DNA of 64,000 bases from Folioceros fuciformis (lineage: Eukaryota; Anthocerotophyta; Anthocerotopsida; Anthocerotales): NCBI GenBank assembly GCA_049999805.1, contig JBNGIO010004602.1, positions 1 to 64,000 of the forward strand, written 5' to 3'. Under the pieces are notes generated by a model, which ran no database searches, was not told the origin of the DNA, and saw nothing but the letters and a program-made list of their open reading frames with translations. The position numbers and the translations under genes are program-made. Below, in pieces: positions 31,001 through 43,100 of the stretch (the stretch's first letter is position 1; every line of letters begins with the position of its first letter).

Positions 31001-32524
31001 TCAGAACCAGGGTGGACAGCGCGAGGAAATCCGTTCCTCCACCTCTGCACATCAGATACCCGGTGAGTGTCCTGCCCCTCCACCATCCATATCTTCGCCT
31101 TTTCTGTTTTGTCTTTCACGTGATTTTGACCCGTGTCCCTTCCTCTCTGTCAATTTCCGTTTTTTCCACAGCTTCCAGTTGAAGACACCTCTCCCAGACC
31201 CACCAGATCCAAAACGGAGCTGCCCCCTCCTGCGATATCAAATCGCTCGGGCTCAGATGAGAGGAAGCATAAGACTAGATCCAATGCCGGCACCTCCAGC
31301 GCCCCTCGCCGAGCTTCGCTTCCTCTTCCATCCAAGCCCAGCCACCTCAAGAGAAGCTCGTCACCGACAGGAGAGCGCCCAGCAGGAGGACGCCAATCCT
31401 TAAGCAATGCCAGCCCAAAGACCAGGATTCCAGCTCCAAGCATCAGTCTGGGAGACCACGCTGCAACAGCCCGATCTTCAGAGCAGACCAGGTCCCCTCT
31501 TGGATCCAGATCTAACTCCACGGGATTGAGGTCGTATGCAGCTCCAGAATCAAGAGTGATCCCGGAAGACATCGCCCCCGTGCCTCTCCCGCACCTTCCA
31601 CCCAAGCAAGAGCACGACGCCAACATGCACGAAGGCGCCCCTCTAGCAAGGCTCAGAGATCAGTCTCCCGACGTGTCTGTGAACGCACCTCGCCTGGATC
31701 TGATCCCAGAGTTCACCCTGAACGGGCAGATCGATGAGACGTTCCCTCAGCACCGAAGACCCGGCATGTACAGCCAGAGGGAGCCGGGAAGAGGAAGCCG
31801 GCAAGCCTCAACGGCGGAAGCGTCTGCGTCTTCCACTCCGGCGTTCAGGAAGGATGTGGATGCTCTGAGGAGGCAGGACATGGTGCCAATGCAGGGACCC
31901 GTGATGTCCTCTCTCCCGGCCCCCCCCAAGCTGCCATCAACGCACGACGCCGAGGGGGAAGGAGGCGACAGGTCCCAGGAGAAAGCAACGATCCAGATCA
32001 ACGACAAGGTGGAGAAGGCGGCGCCGACCCCGGTCCGCGCAGCTTACAACGATGTGATCCACGTCATCCGACACAGCACGTTCCGGCTTGGATCTACCCA
32101 TACCGAGCCGGAGCAGGTGGTGAATGATCTGGATCTGCGACAGAAAGTGGATATCGGGTCGTTGCTGGACATGCAGCCGACTGCGGATGTCGATGTTCTC
32201 TCCGTTTCCAACAACAGCAGCAGCACCATCAGCCATCCGCAGTCGAGCCATGCAGCCGCCGCGCCCAGCAAGGAGATCGTGGATCCTGGGCCTGGGCGGG
32301 GAGGTTCGCAGGGAGTCGATGTCACTTCTTTCAGGCAGCGGGCGGACGCGCTAGAGGGATTGCTGGAGCTCAGCGCGCAGCTGCTGTCGCAGCATCGCCT
32401 GGAGGAGCTCGCTATCGTGTTGAAGCCCTTCGGCCGAGGGAAGGTGTCTCCCAGAGAGACAGCAATCTGGCTCACCAAGAGCTTGAAGGGAATGCTGGGG
32501 GAAGACCCTGCCATGTCCAAGTGA
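28034..32524 (+). CDS. NEK: NEK (NIMA-related) Ser/Thr protein kinase
   Basis: Plant NEKs act on microtubules and directional cell growth. I assembled 13 exons: 28034-28131, 28784-28850, 28950-29015, 29090-29136, 29236-29281, 29401-29481, 29583-29675, 29777-29858, 29958-30007, 30118-30191, 30293-30344, 30442-31062 and 31172-32524. They total 909 aa. The kinase domain is at residues 4-260: [18 protein letters not shown] (Gly loop), [13 protein letters not shown] (catalytic Lys), [41 protein letters not shown] and [20 protein letters not shown]. The tail of about 650 residues is Ser/Pro/Arg-rich and disordered. It ends in a conserved-looking helical block ([20 protein letters not shown]) typical of plant NEK C termini. 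An AATAAA follows 37 bases after the stop. Confidence 0.95.
28536..28567. repeat. 13-bp inverted repeat within NEK intron 1
   Basis: ATCATGATATGGA (28536-28548) and its exact complement (28555-28567) are separated by six bases. A further related ATCATGAT lies near 28,583. Intron 1 (28132-28783) is much longer than the other NEK introns. Confidence 0.85.
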
Positions 32525-32560
32525 CGGAGGCTTAGAATGTGCAGCTCTGGTTTTTTTCCC

Positions 32561-32566
32561 AATAAA
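32561..32566 (+). terminator. Poly(A) signal AATAAA of NEK
   Basis: A canonical AATAAA lies 37 bases after the NEK stop codon, following a poly-T tract. Confidence 0.6.
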
Positions 32567-32978
32567 GGGAGCATGCGGCTCGCATTCCCCAGTGCCCTCA
32601 TGGTTTGTATACATTTTTTTTTCACATTCGTAGGACGAGGTGTAGTTGGTACGTCTATCAGGCTTGATGTCCGGGTTCTTTCAGGCTTGATGTCCAAGTT
32701 CTTTCAGGCTCGATGTCGAAGTTCCTGCCTGTACATAAAATTAAACAAACGAGGAAATTGACAACTTCCACCAAGTCCTACAAAATTGGAGTCGCAGTGG
32801 GAGCCTTGATCTACCATCTGTGTGCAACATTAGGGACATTTCCATGCCCCGCTAGGTTACATACAGTCTCAGCACCCCCTTCTCCCGAAACCTCGAAGTC
32901 ACTTCTGGAGAGGTTGCTCACTCGTGAAACTGCAACGGCAGACAGGAGATCGAGAGCAAAAATTAGAAACTGCGGCAC
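32567..32978. other. Intergenic region, convergent 3' ends
   Basis: It contains a short tandem motif (GTTCTTTCAGGCTTGATGTC and GTTCTTTCAGGCTCGATGTC, 32,676-32,718, with a related copy just before). Otherwise nothing is recognised. Confidence 0.5.
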
Positions 32979-35900
32979 TCAAGGAGAGGGGCAGTCACCC
33001 CTGTGCACACAGCTTTTGCAGTGCAGATAATACGCTGATGTCTTGTACTGGTAGTCCCTCTGGCAACCCAAATTTTTGAACCTGCAGGGCACTCGTGCAT
33101 GATCGCTTTCAGCTGCCGCTTTTCTGTCGGACTTCTCCCTCTCCCTCCGCTTCCGTGTGGTTCCTGGTGTGCTCCTCTCATCATTCGGCGTAGCTGGGTC
33201 GTAATCAGCGTCTGTGAGCTCATCATCCAACGCCTTGTTCCCATTTTCTGTTTCCTTGCTCTTGCTGGGCTCTTTCTTCTTCCTCTTCCCACTTGCCCTC
33301 TTTTTCTTCTTCTTCACTTCTAGAATAGCACCATGAGAAGACAAAACGATCGGTTCGTCCGACTGTGCAACAGTGGCGGTCGCAGCGCCCTCGCCAGTCC
33401 TGGCCTTACGAGACGAGCTCCTCGTCTGGTTCCCACTTGGGAGCTGTCCTTCAACCTGCTCCGTCTCAGGATTTTCATGAGGCTCTAGGATGGATGTGCC
33501 AGTTCTGGGAGCAACATGTTTAGTCAATTTCTCCAACTTTTTCCTGGGCGAGGACCTTGGCCCCTCTCCCACTATCGCATGAAATGCAGTCCTTACTCTC
33601 TCTGGGCAGATAACAGCTGCTCCTTGCGAACCTGTGGCAGCATGTACATTTGCCTCCTGAGGGTTGCTGTCTTCATCTCGATTAGACCCTTCCACCCCCT
33701 GTCCATCTGGGTTCTGCGGGCTGCTATGGCTTCCTGGTTCTTCGACTCCATTGGCAATCGTCTCACCCTGTCCACGCACCTCTTGCTGACTGCCCTGCTC
33801 TGCTTCACCTCGCGTTGCTTTCACAAGCTTTCTCCTCCTTTTTGAAGGACGTGTTTCAGTACGTCCTCCAGTTTTTCTTTCAGCCACTGGTTCCCTTCCA
33901 CCTATGGATGGTTCCCGTATCAGAACCTCTTCTGGCTGACGTTCGTCACCACTCCTGTTTGGTGGGGAGCTCAAGTCATTGGGCTCCTTATCATGATCTG
34001 CTACAGAGACTGCCTCGTCAGGTACAGGAGCGGGAGGACCCTCATTCTCATCAACTGGTAGGTACTCATCACGGTTTCTGTTAGCTTTTCGCTTAGCGCG
34101 AGCCCTTCCAGAGTTCTTGATGGCAGTTACTTGAGATGAGGTGCCAAGATCTGGCATAACAGGACTTCCTTCTGCAGCTGGGTCCACCCTGTCACCAGTT
34201 TTCGCGCCATTGGCTTCCACTCTACTGTCTCCTTCTACCCCATTGGGTTCCACTCTACTGTCCCCTTCTACACCATTGGCTTCCACTCTATTGTCCCCTT
34301 CTATACCATTGGCTTCCACTCTACTGTCCCTTTCTACATCATTGGCTTCCACTCTACTGTCCCCTTCTACACCATTGGCTCCCACCCTGTTGCCAACTTC
34401 CGCGCTATTCAACACCACTCTACTAGCATCTTCTACACCATTGGCTTCCACACTCTTGCCAATTACCACGCCGTTGGCTTCTACCCTACTGCCTTTCACT
34501 CCGCCGGTTTCCACGTCATTGCCAATTTCTACGCCATCGGCTCCCTCCCTGTGGCAATTTTCAAACCGTTAGCAAGTCTATGGGAAGACAAAAAGCAAGA
34601 TTTGTGAAATAGCACCCAGCTAGCTGAATAGTTGATGCAGGAAGAGAAGAGTGAAACATTGATGGTTTCAGTTGCATCCTGCACTTCAAGGCTAAAAGCA
34701 TGCTTGAGCACCCTGGTTTCTACCAATTAAGTTCGACAAAAACCAGCTCACAGGCGCTCCAGGATTTGCTGCGGCAACTAGCCTCGGTTCAAATCAATGG
34801 CTGGAGCTTACTTCATCCCACTTTGTACTTGGCTTGTTGCTCGTTTATGTGACTTCTTCCTCGTTGAAAGAGAATCTTTGCCAGAGCCACCATTTTCACC
34901 ATGCCTTCTTGAACCTGAAATCCAGTGTTTGTTTGTTAGGGCACTGACCACGTGCTACAACGCTAGCCTTCCCTTGAGTCAGAAAGTTCGCATCCACTAG
35001 AAACAACAAGCAAATGCCTCACCCTTGACAAATAGAGGGTGTAAATGCATCGCAACAGAGGAACAAACATAGACATCCTATCCTCGACTTGTGAAGCATT
35101 CTCTTCATCTACAGGACCAAAACGAGAAGCTGCTGAATGTGTACCATGTCTACTTCTAGAAGGCCTTGTGTAAGGTTCACTCGCTGTTTCACAAGATTCA
35201 TTTGTCTCCTGAGTTCCCAGAACCGCTTCACTTTGGTCCACAGCCACAGCTGTCTGATGATCTGTGTAAACAGCATAGAGCAGTTAGCTGCTCCCCTTTA
35301 AATCAGTGATGAAAAGAATCAAATGGCCGCAAACAAGCTCTAAGCAACCACGAAGGCTGGGTTGAATCCATCCAACCTACCTCCATTCTCTCTGTGTCGA
35401 AGATCATGGCTCTCAAATCTCTCTCTCTCTTCCTGCTGACCATTCGCATCATTTCCTTGTTGCCCTGCATTGCTCTGCAGAGGGCCCTCCAATACAATTT
35501 CCCTTGCACTTTCCCTTTGAACTCCTGGCGGTGGAATCTCCATGACATCGTCATCCCCATCTGCACTAGATGTCTCATCAGCTCCGTGCTGTCCTTGACG
35601 ATGAACACTGGCAGGCACCACAACTCCACCCCTACCCTGCTGCCCTGCGTCCTGCTGCTGAGGAGTGTCCACGATAGGCTCCCTTGAAATTGAAACCTGC
35701 GTAGAATTACCAGCCTCATTTGGACGAGCTGAAACAACAGTCCCACGCTGCCGTTGCCATCGAGGACTGAAACGCACCACATTTCCATCCTTGCCCTGTT
35801 GCCCTGAATCCTGCTGCTGAGGAACGTCCAGGACAGGCCCACTCAAACTTCCGTCAGCTACTACTTCTGGATCCTCCGTAACATTGTCACCCTCATTTAC

Positions 35901-37141
35901 ACTTGCTGAAACGACATTCGCCCGCTGTTGTCGACGCCGGGGACTGGAACGCACGGCGTTTCCACCCTTGCTCTGTTGCCCCGCTACGAGCAGAGGACCC
36001 TTCAAGACTGGCTCCCTCCGATTTTCGCCTCCTAGTCCAGGGCGTGAAATCTCCGTGACATTTTCATCCACATCTTGAGTAGCTAAAGCAGCAGCCATGC
36101 ACTGTCCTTCACGATGGGGACTAGCATTCAGCACATCGCTCAACTCAACTGCCGGTGAACCCATCATTGCATCCATGCTCTGAAAAGAAGGCGACACAAC
36201 AGGGATCGTGGCCGGCTCATCCATATGCGTTTCCCTTCCTGCCGTATGGAGTGCGTCCAGATCCATAGAATTCTCCGCGAGTGCTCCATGAGCTTCTCGC
36301 AGCTCTTCTGCGTCCGCCGCGTGTTCGCCAGTTTCATGAATCTTGACCCCGGGTGCATGCTCAGGAAGAACACGAACGTCCGATGGCTCAGAACTTTTAA
36401 TCACCTCAGCATCTTCTGCAAACTCATTCTGCAAAAAAGGCTTGTCTTTTCCATCGCTTGCTTTCAGGTCCGCCTTCGCTGGGGATGCAGGAACCGGCTT
36501 GTCAGACACCTTTCGGTTCTGACCTCCCGAAGACTGCGAAACCGGCAAAGCTGCCCTGTCCCCTTGACAGACGCCGACTTTCACCTTCAGCTTAGCAGTC
36601 TCCGCACCAAAAATGTCCCTAACCCGGAGGAGATCGGTCAGCACATAGTCATCCCCTTCATACTCATACTGCGAACAATTTGCAAACCAGGAAGGTCAGT
36701 ACCTCACCAAAACATTCAAAACACAAGCCTCCACAACAAACAGCACCAAACACGGCTGGCCACGTTGTCTTACCTCTATAGACGTGATATTCAAATCTTG
36801 AGGAAAGTCAGGAAGCGACTTCAAAGCCCGCAGCAACGTCTCTGTCACCAGAGCAAACACAAGAAAGCGTGAAAACGAGAACTTCGACGAAGCAGAACCC
36901 ACCCTGAGATTGCATGCAAATTGCACACCGCGCAAGGCACTAACTAGGACAAGACCTTCACCTCAAACCTGAATTGAGCTCACACTTACCAGAGAGCAAG
37001 AAACTGGAGCTGAGACATCCTACCTCTGACATCGCCGATGCTGTCGCCACCGTGCACACACACAGCAAACCGGCGACAATCCGCGTCTCTGGTGCTCACG
37101 AACAACCGTACGGTCTCCTGGGACCGTGAGGTCATCTCCAT
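32979..37141 (-). CDS. Unrecognised repeat-rich protein, possible ubiquitin-like N terminus
   Basis: I do not recognise this gene. The start at 37141 gives MEMTSRSQETVRLFVSTRDA. Splicing at 37026 (GT) and 36847 joins ETLLRALKSLPDFPQDLNI. A second join leads to YEYEGDDYVLTDLLRV in the long exon 35381-36668, then 35023-35261. These first 90 residues have the strand-helix-strand pattern of a ubiquitin-like fold (inference). The long exon has four degenerate repeats of about 45 residues around PQQQDAGQQG and VVRFSPRWQRQR. The main 3' exon (from about 34551) carries ten 11-residue units, then Lys/Arg-rich segments (KKKKKRASGKRKKKEPSK) that look like nuclear signals. An exon near 34,800-34,910 is likely but its phase is unresolved. 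The C terminus is either the continuous frame to 32979 or, after a splice at CTGCAG, VQKFGLPEGLPVQDISVL ending at 32995. Confidence 0.6.
34187..34514 (-). repeat. 33-bp coding tandem repeat (11-residue unit)
   Basis: About ten head-to-tail units encode variants of VEANGVEGDSR. All stay in frame. Substitutions are mostly silent or conservative at V, N, G and R. Confidence 0.92.
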
Positions 37142-37899
37142 GCTGACAGCCAAGCCCGTGAGGAGAGCGAAACCCCAGCAGCTGCAGGGGAGGACGGGGA
37201 ACTACATAGCGTTGCGTTCCAACTTCGAGAGCAGCGAGCGAGAGCGCATAATCCCCCTCATGCTACGACATCGGTTGTTCACACCTCCAACCCCCCGGGG
37301 GGCGGTAACCCAAGGGGTGGACGTAATGCACGAGTGGCTTTCTCCAAACATGTTGAGTCTTCTGCCAGTGTCGTCCAAGACTGAAACGGTAGGCTCACTT
37401 CATTCCATTACAGTATACGTACGCACTCACCCAAGCCGGTGACGGATTGGTCAGCATACATACACTACATGATCAATCGGGGTTTTAATTTCAGAAAAAG
37501 ACGGGAATCTATTTTTTGAAGTATCATATCATGAATAATTCTTGCATCATAATAAATAAATTTAAATATTCACAGAGCACAGTCTCCCTGATGACGTAGC
37601 CCTAAAGGCGGCGACGGCCCCATTAATGGACTTGGCGTATAAGAGGGCGTCCATAACAGTCCCAATGACCCGAGAGTACTCTTGGCTCCAGTTCGTTTAC
37701 TTCACGTTACATGGGAAGACGAAAAAAACAAAATAGCATGGAAACATAAATATTCCAGGGCACACACAATCAGACAGTCCAGAGATGGCAGGTTCGTCCG
37801 ACCAATTGGTTACCATCGGGAAGGTGTTCAATCTGTTTGCCAAACCACTTGAAACCCGTCGCCGCGCTCTGGCTTGCCTTCATCTATGTTACCGTCCAT
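37142..37899. other. Promoter region between two same-strand genes
   Basis: It should include the promoter of the gene ending at 32979 and the 3' UTR of the prolyl hydroxylase. It is AT-rich around 37,480-37,570. No other feature is recognised. Confidence 0.45.
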
Positions 37900-39616
37900 T
37901 CAGCATACCTTGCAGCTCTTCCTGCACGACCCTGGCCAATCCGGAGTGCCCACCATATAGGCTGGGTTCTTCCTGCACTCTCCATAAGCTGCCCACTCCC
38001 CACATTTCTCGTTTTCGTCTTCACAAACCCCATCCTTCGGTTTGGGCTTCTCAAAAGAGGCAACATGGATCCATTTTGTGGCAGACCACTTCTCACCCTC
38101 AATGACAGGACATCCGCAATGAAGGCTAGATTCATCGGGGTTGGCATCTGGGAATAGGCTGAAAAACAGCAGGGCGTCACCTTTGAAGGGTTTAACTGCC
38201 ATAGACGACACATACAGACGTTGGTGAACTGCAACAGCAATGTATCACATGTGTGACTTCAGAAGGATTTGAATGTACCGGCTTTTCCCCGCTTCCCGCA
38301 CTCTGACCAGGTGTCATCCTTAACCTCGGTATCCTCCTGTACAGACAGATGAATGAGTTCCGAGGTGAATGCGAGCGATGCGAATGGAAACTGCACAATG
38401 CCAGGCCACGAAGTGCTGACCTTGAAAACCGAATCCACAACACTACCTACCTCAGAATTGGGAAAAACTGTCTCTCCACCTTTTGTCACATTGGACAAGT
38501 ACATCAGCACTGTTGCAACACGATGACCTCCGAGGGCTTGGTTGTTCTTGTCACGAAAATAGTCATAGTGGGGCTCGTACTTCTCTCCAAGCTCATACTT
38601 CAGCACTTGGATCGCCTCCCCATTTTCTGCACGGCCAACGGGTTAAGCGGCTTACACAATTCACCAGCTCAAATGGAAAATCCTCAGCGTTTCGGGTTCA
38701 CGGCAGCGGGCCACATTTTCGACTGCCTTACAGGCCATCATTCATTACCGATAGGTAAAAACGTCCACGCTGCTATCCTTTCCTCAATCCTGGCCACAAT
38801 CTTGTCCTGGAAGAAAACCAGATGGCATATACTTCATTCATGTGACCACCTAGTAAGCCCCCGCGGACAGACCCGATACTGGCAGCCCAAAATTTCGAAT
38901 CACTCACCTGGCCCTTCATTAAGAACATCCCAGAGCTTGTCCGGATGTCACTCAACAAACTCTTTCCAGATTCGTTGTCTGCCACCATGGACTTCTGTAG
39001 CTTGTCTTTAGCCTGGGCCATAACCAGTCAATCAGAGATGACACTCCACTCAGCATGGAACAGGTCGCACAATTAGGCAAAACAAATTCCTACCACGTTA
39101 ACCAAGTGGTCACACTCCTCATCGCTTAGGAAGCCTTTATAAACAAATGCTCTGCTCCATCACAGATATTTTCCCTCAGACGTCAGTCAGAAGGCACAAC
39201 ACGGAAGAAAACAAACCCAAACAATAGTCCGACAGATGCAGACCCCACAAAGCGAAAAGCTTATCCCAACGTCGCAACGCCTTACCGAGGTTTCCACGAG
39301 AGCTGAGTGATCTTAGAAGGGTCGATGCGAGGCCCTTCTTTCCGCTCACTGGGCAGCTTGAGGCCAACTTTGTGCCTACCACAGAGATCAAAGGATGCTC
39401 CAAGTAAGTACAGAACAACCAACGTACCTTTCATGCGCGAAAGGAGAAACACTACATCCAAGGTGCGATTCGGCACAACCATGATGCCAGAAACGATACT
39501 CACGTTTCACCCTTCCATCCAGGCAAATCATCGTAACCTGCATGCACAGGACCAAGCACCAGCAGCAGCAACAGCGCCGCGGTCACCAGCTTTACAAACG
39601 CCTCTACCCTTGTCAT
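37900..39616 (-). CDS. P4H: Prolyl 4-hydroxylase with ShKT domain
   Basis: It hydroxylates prolines of secreted proteins such as extensins and arabinogalactan proteins in the ER/Golgi, using Fe(II) and 2-oxoglutarate. Eight exons: 39504-39616, 39286-39375, 39094-39151, 38908-39012, 38749-38806, 38451-38626, 38279-38336 and 37900-38195. They give 317 aa. Residues 1-25 (FVKLVTAALLLLLVLGPV) form a signal anchor. ITQLSWKPRAFVYKGFLSDEECDHL opens the catalytic domain. The iron ligands are His and Asp of EPHYDYF and the His of SSLHCGCPV. The 2-oxoglutarate Lys is in the ATKWIHV block. VATVLMYLSNVTKGGETVFP is intact. The C-terminal ShKT module has six Cys (CEDENEKC, GEC, SCRKSCKVC). Length and order are typical of the plant group. 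Confidence 0.96.
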
Positions 39617-40112
39617 CTCCCACAAATCATACGGATCCGGTGTCGATTCTTTGACAAGGCTGAAGAACACCACCAAACTCTTTCAGAAGGCTGGAAAACA
39701 GCAACCGATCAATTCCGAGCTCTGCACAAAATCTCCATTCCTGCTCTTCCGAGAGCGCAGGCTGGAGAACCCTTCCCATCAAGCAAGAATCGTCAGACCT
39801 AACGGCTCCGCGGCCCTCAATAATACTTACACAGCAAGTCGCAACACGGAGCTGGTGCAAAACGGACTGCGCGGGTGCTTCGGCGGAAACCGCTGGGGTG
39901 CAGCTCCCCGGGCCTCGGGTCAGTTGTTGAACTCACTGAAAGACGTCAACGTTCTTACAAATCCGCGTGTTTACATGCCGACTGCAAACTCACTTCTCCG
40001 CAGTCAAGAGATATAACCCATCATTTATGTATGTCCGTGCCGAGAGTCCAAAAAGGCCAGAAACTTCGGACTTCTAAAATGAGGGAAGCGTATGTAGGCG
40101 TTGAAGAATCGA
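39617..40112. other. Intergenic, P4H promoter region
   Basis: It lies between the P4H start and the stop of the next minus-strand gene. Short frames only; no TATA box is evident. Confidence 0.45.
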
Positions 40113-43100
40113 CTAAGTTCTCCTGGACTTCTTGTTCTTCCTCTTCTTCATTCCGACATCAAGCCGCTCCTCACCGAAATCCATATCGTCCCGAGAAGAG
40201 ACTCCGCTGTCGGAAACGATGCTCCCGATCAGGCCGAGGTTTTTCTTCGAGGCTGCTTCTCTTCTGTTTATCTTGGCCGGGGAGTATGGGATGATGACGC
40301 GCTGAGGTTCCACCACTTCAGTGCTGGTGTCCTTCAATGTTGTTCTTCTGTTTCGGTGCAATTTCTCTGGACGGGATCCTGGAACCGCGGGTCCGGGCCA
40401 CTCCGGGCTCATATAACTTCTCCAGATGCTGTCCAATGTCATCTCTTCCCTCCCTTCCTCCTCCTCACTCCCCTTCTCATTGTCAGGTAGCGCACGCGCG
40501 GATCCATGCGCTCCGTCCATGGATTTCTTCACTTTTCTGAATCCTGATAAGTTGTCTCTAGTTGCGAATTCGGGCTCACTTGGGCCATGCGGATTATTTC
40601 CACCTAGCTCCGTGTGCTCTGCAACACCAGAGGCAACCCCTGACGCTGCATGCGAGAAAGAAGCCTTTGTCTGCCGAGACTTCACCTTCTTCCCTCTCGG
40701 CTTCTTAACAAAAGAACTAGCCCCTACTTCATGATCAGCAACATCATCATCTTGTTGCTTCTTGGCGCTGATTTCAAGCGGCAACTCCGATTCAAGGTCT
40801 ACGCCAGACGGTTCCAATAGAGCAAGGTGTTCTGAATTTTTTTGGTTTTCTGCTCCCGTCGTCACGCCTGAGACGAGAAATCCATCATCCGGTATTCCCA
40901 GCTCCGCAGATCCATACAGCCCTATTGCCTTGGGTTTCTTCGGGCGAGCCTTCTTTTTCCTCCTGACGGCATCGTCTGAGAATTCCTGGGCCCTGAGAGG
41001 CAACTGTTCCTTCTCAAATCCGGACACAGCGTCGGCGTGCACTTCCTCCGTGCCTACATCTAAGGTGGCAAGGGTGCCCGGATGTTCACGCACTAGCTTC
41101 TTCCGTTTCGCATGTTTCCTCTTCGGTTTTCCGTGAAGGAAGACTGCTGAACCCTCACCATCACAATTATCGGACCTCTCTTTCCGCTTCGTCTTGCGAA
41201 GCTTCCCTGTGCGTGTCTCCCCTGTAGCTGTTTCACCAACTGCTGCTGGATCTCCGTTCCTTGCATGATTCTCAGGTGAGGTCTTGTCACGATCTGCATC
41301 GATTTCGACCTCGCTTGGTTGTCCCTCCTGGCCCAGTTCCCTACTCCTCCGTACCTTCGATCTGAAATCGCACTGAATCTTGGTCACCCTCTCGGATACC
41401 AACCGCTCACCATCTGAAGGAACGGTGCCATCATACTGCTTTGCATTTGTTTTCCTCTTCTTCTTTCTCTCTGGGCCTCTGATCTCATCCTTCTCCACAG
41501 CCCTCTCATCACCCTCGCCAACCCTTTCATCATTCTTCCCGTCACTCTCACCATCCCTATCGTCTCTCTTAGCCTGCACTTCTCCCTCCGTCACCGCTAA
41601 CTCAGGGTCCATTTCATTCTGCCGTCCACCTGCCAGTTCTGCCTCGTCATCAGATGTTAAATCGCAACACATACGGGGTTCCAACGGCTTGCTCTGAGCT
41701 TGAGTTCTTTTGCCTTTCTTCCACTTAGTGAGACGGTCCATTGCTAAACCTTTTCCCTCAGCTGGTAGTGTAATGTCACACTCACCAGCACCCCGACTGA
41801 TCTCATTGTCATCCGATTCAGATTCGACGATTTGAACTCTCCTAATCCGCTTCTTTCTCTTAAAGAATTCTGCAAGATCCTTTGGTTCTAGGATCTCCTC
41901 AACGGGGACTGGAGGAGGAAGCATACTGTCCTGTTTGTCCTTCACTTTCGCCCTCCTTTTCTTGTTCACAGTCCCTCCAATTTCACTCTGTTTCTGTGCA
42001 AAATCAACTACATCCTGCTCCGATTCAGGTTGCACACTCTGCACAGTGACGTCCTCACTGTTCACCCCAGGACCCTTTTGGTCATCCTCCTCCTCCACAC
42101 CTGCCTCATTAGGAACAGTGGTTCCATCAGTGCTGTCNNNNNNNNNNTCCTCCACACCTGCCTCATTAGGAACAGTGGTTCCATCAGTGCTGTCTGGTCG
42201 TATCTGCGGGAAGTCTGTCTGTACACTTGCGTCCACCATTGTGGAACGACAGTTATTTCTTAAAAGGTCAGCGTCATCTGCGGTAATTGCTTCAGAGCTC
42301 AAAAGACGACTGATCAGCGAGTGAAGTCGTCTCTCATGGTCAAAGATAGCTTGCACGTCCTGCTCCATGGCAAAAGCATCCTCCAGGGGTGCTTGAGTTA
42401 ATGCGGTCTGCTCCTGAGCTTTCCGATCATCCAGTCTGTCAACCCTGGCTGTTGCAGCTTCCACTTGTTGCAACGGCGATTCTACAGGCGCTTCAACATC
42501 CCTTTGATCATCGTCTTCCATCTCTCTCGATGTCTGCACTTCAGCAGAATCCTCATGCATGGCATCTGTGTCTCCTACATCCTCCTCGTCCTGGGAAGAT
42601 CTATCCGTTTCTCTGTTAAAATCTTCTGTGGGCTCTTCCTCATTACTATCAGAGTCTCCAAAGCTCTCCTCTGCCTCATCATCTATGAAGTCTTCCATAA
42701 GATCAACGCCTTCATCCTCTGAATCCGTGTCACGCGGCTTGTCACAGTCACTGGAAAATTCATCATCATCGCCAAAATGCGGGTCACTCTCTTCAGCTTC
42801 AGAATCGATGAACCTAGTCAGCTTCTCAGCTTCAGAACAAGAGTCCCCAGTCAGCTCCTCAGCTTCAGAACCAGAGTCCCCAGTCAGCTCCTCAGCTTCA
42901 TGCTCAGAGCACCTGACTGTCTCTGACGAATGTTCCGATCCATCCTGATCAGCAGATGTCTTTTCCTCATCATCAGACTGCAAAACTAGCACAGCTCTAT
43001 TTGCTGTCCGCTTCAAGGTCCTTCGCAGAATTATAGGTGCATGGTCCGAGTCAGAGTCATTCCTGGCAACTACTTCAGGCTTGAGCGAAACTGGGAGAGG

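Noticed and set aside
34187-34514. CRISPR-like regular 33-bp repeats
   Set aside because: Units are contiguous without spacers, lie in a plant coding exon and keep an 11-residue period.
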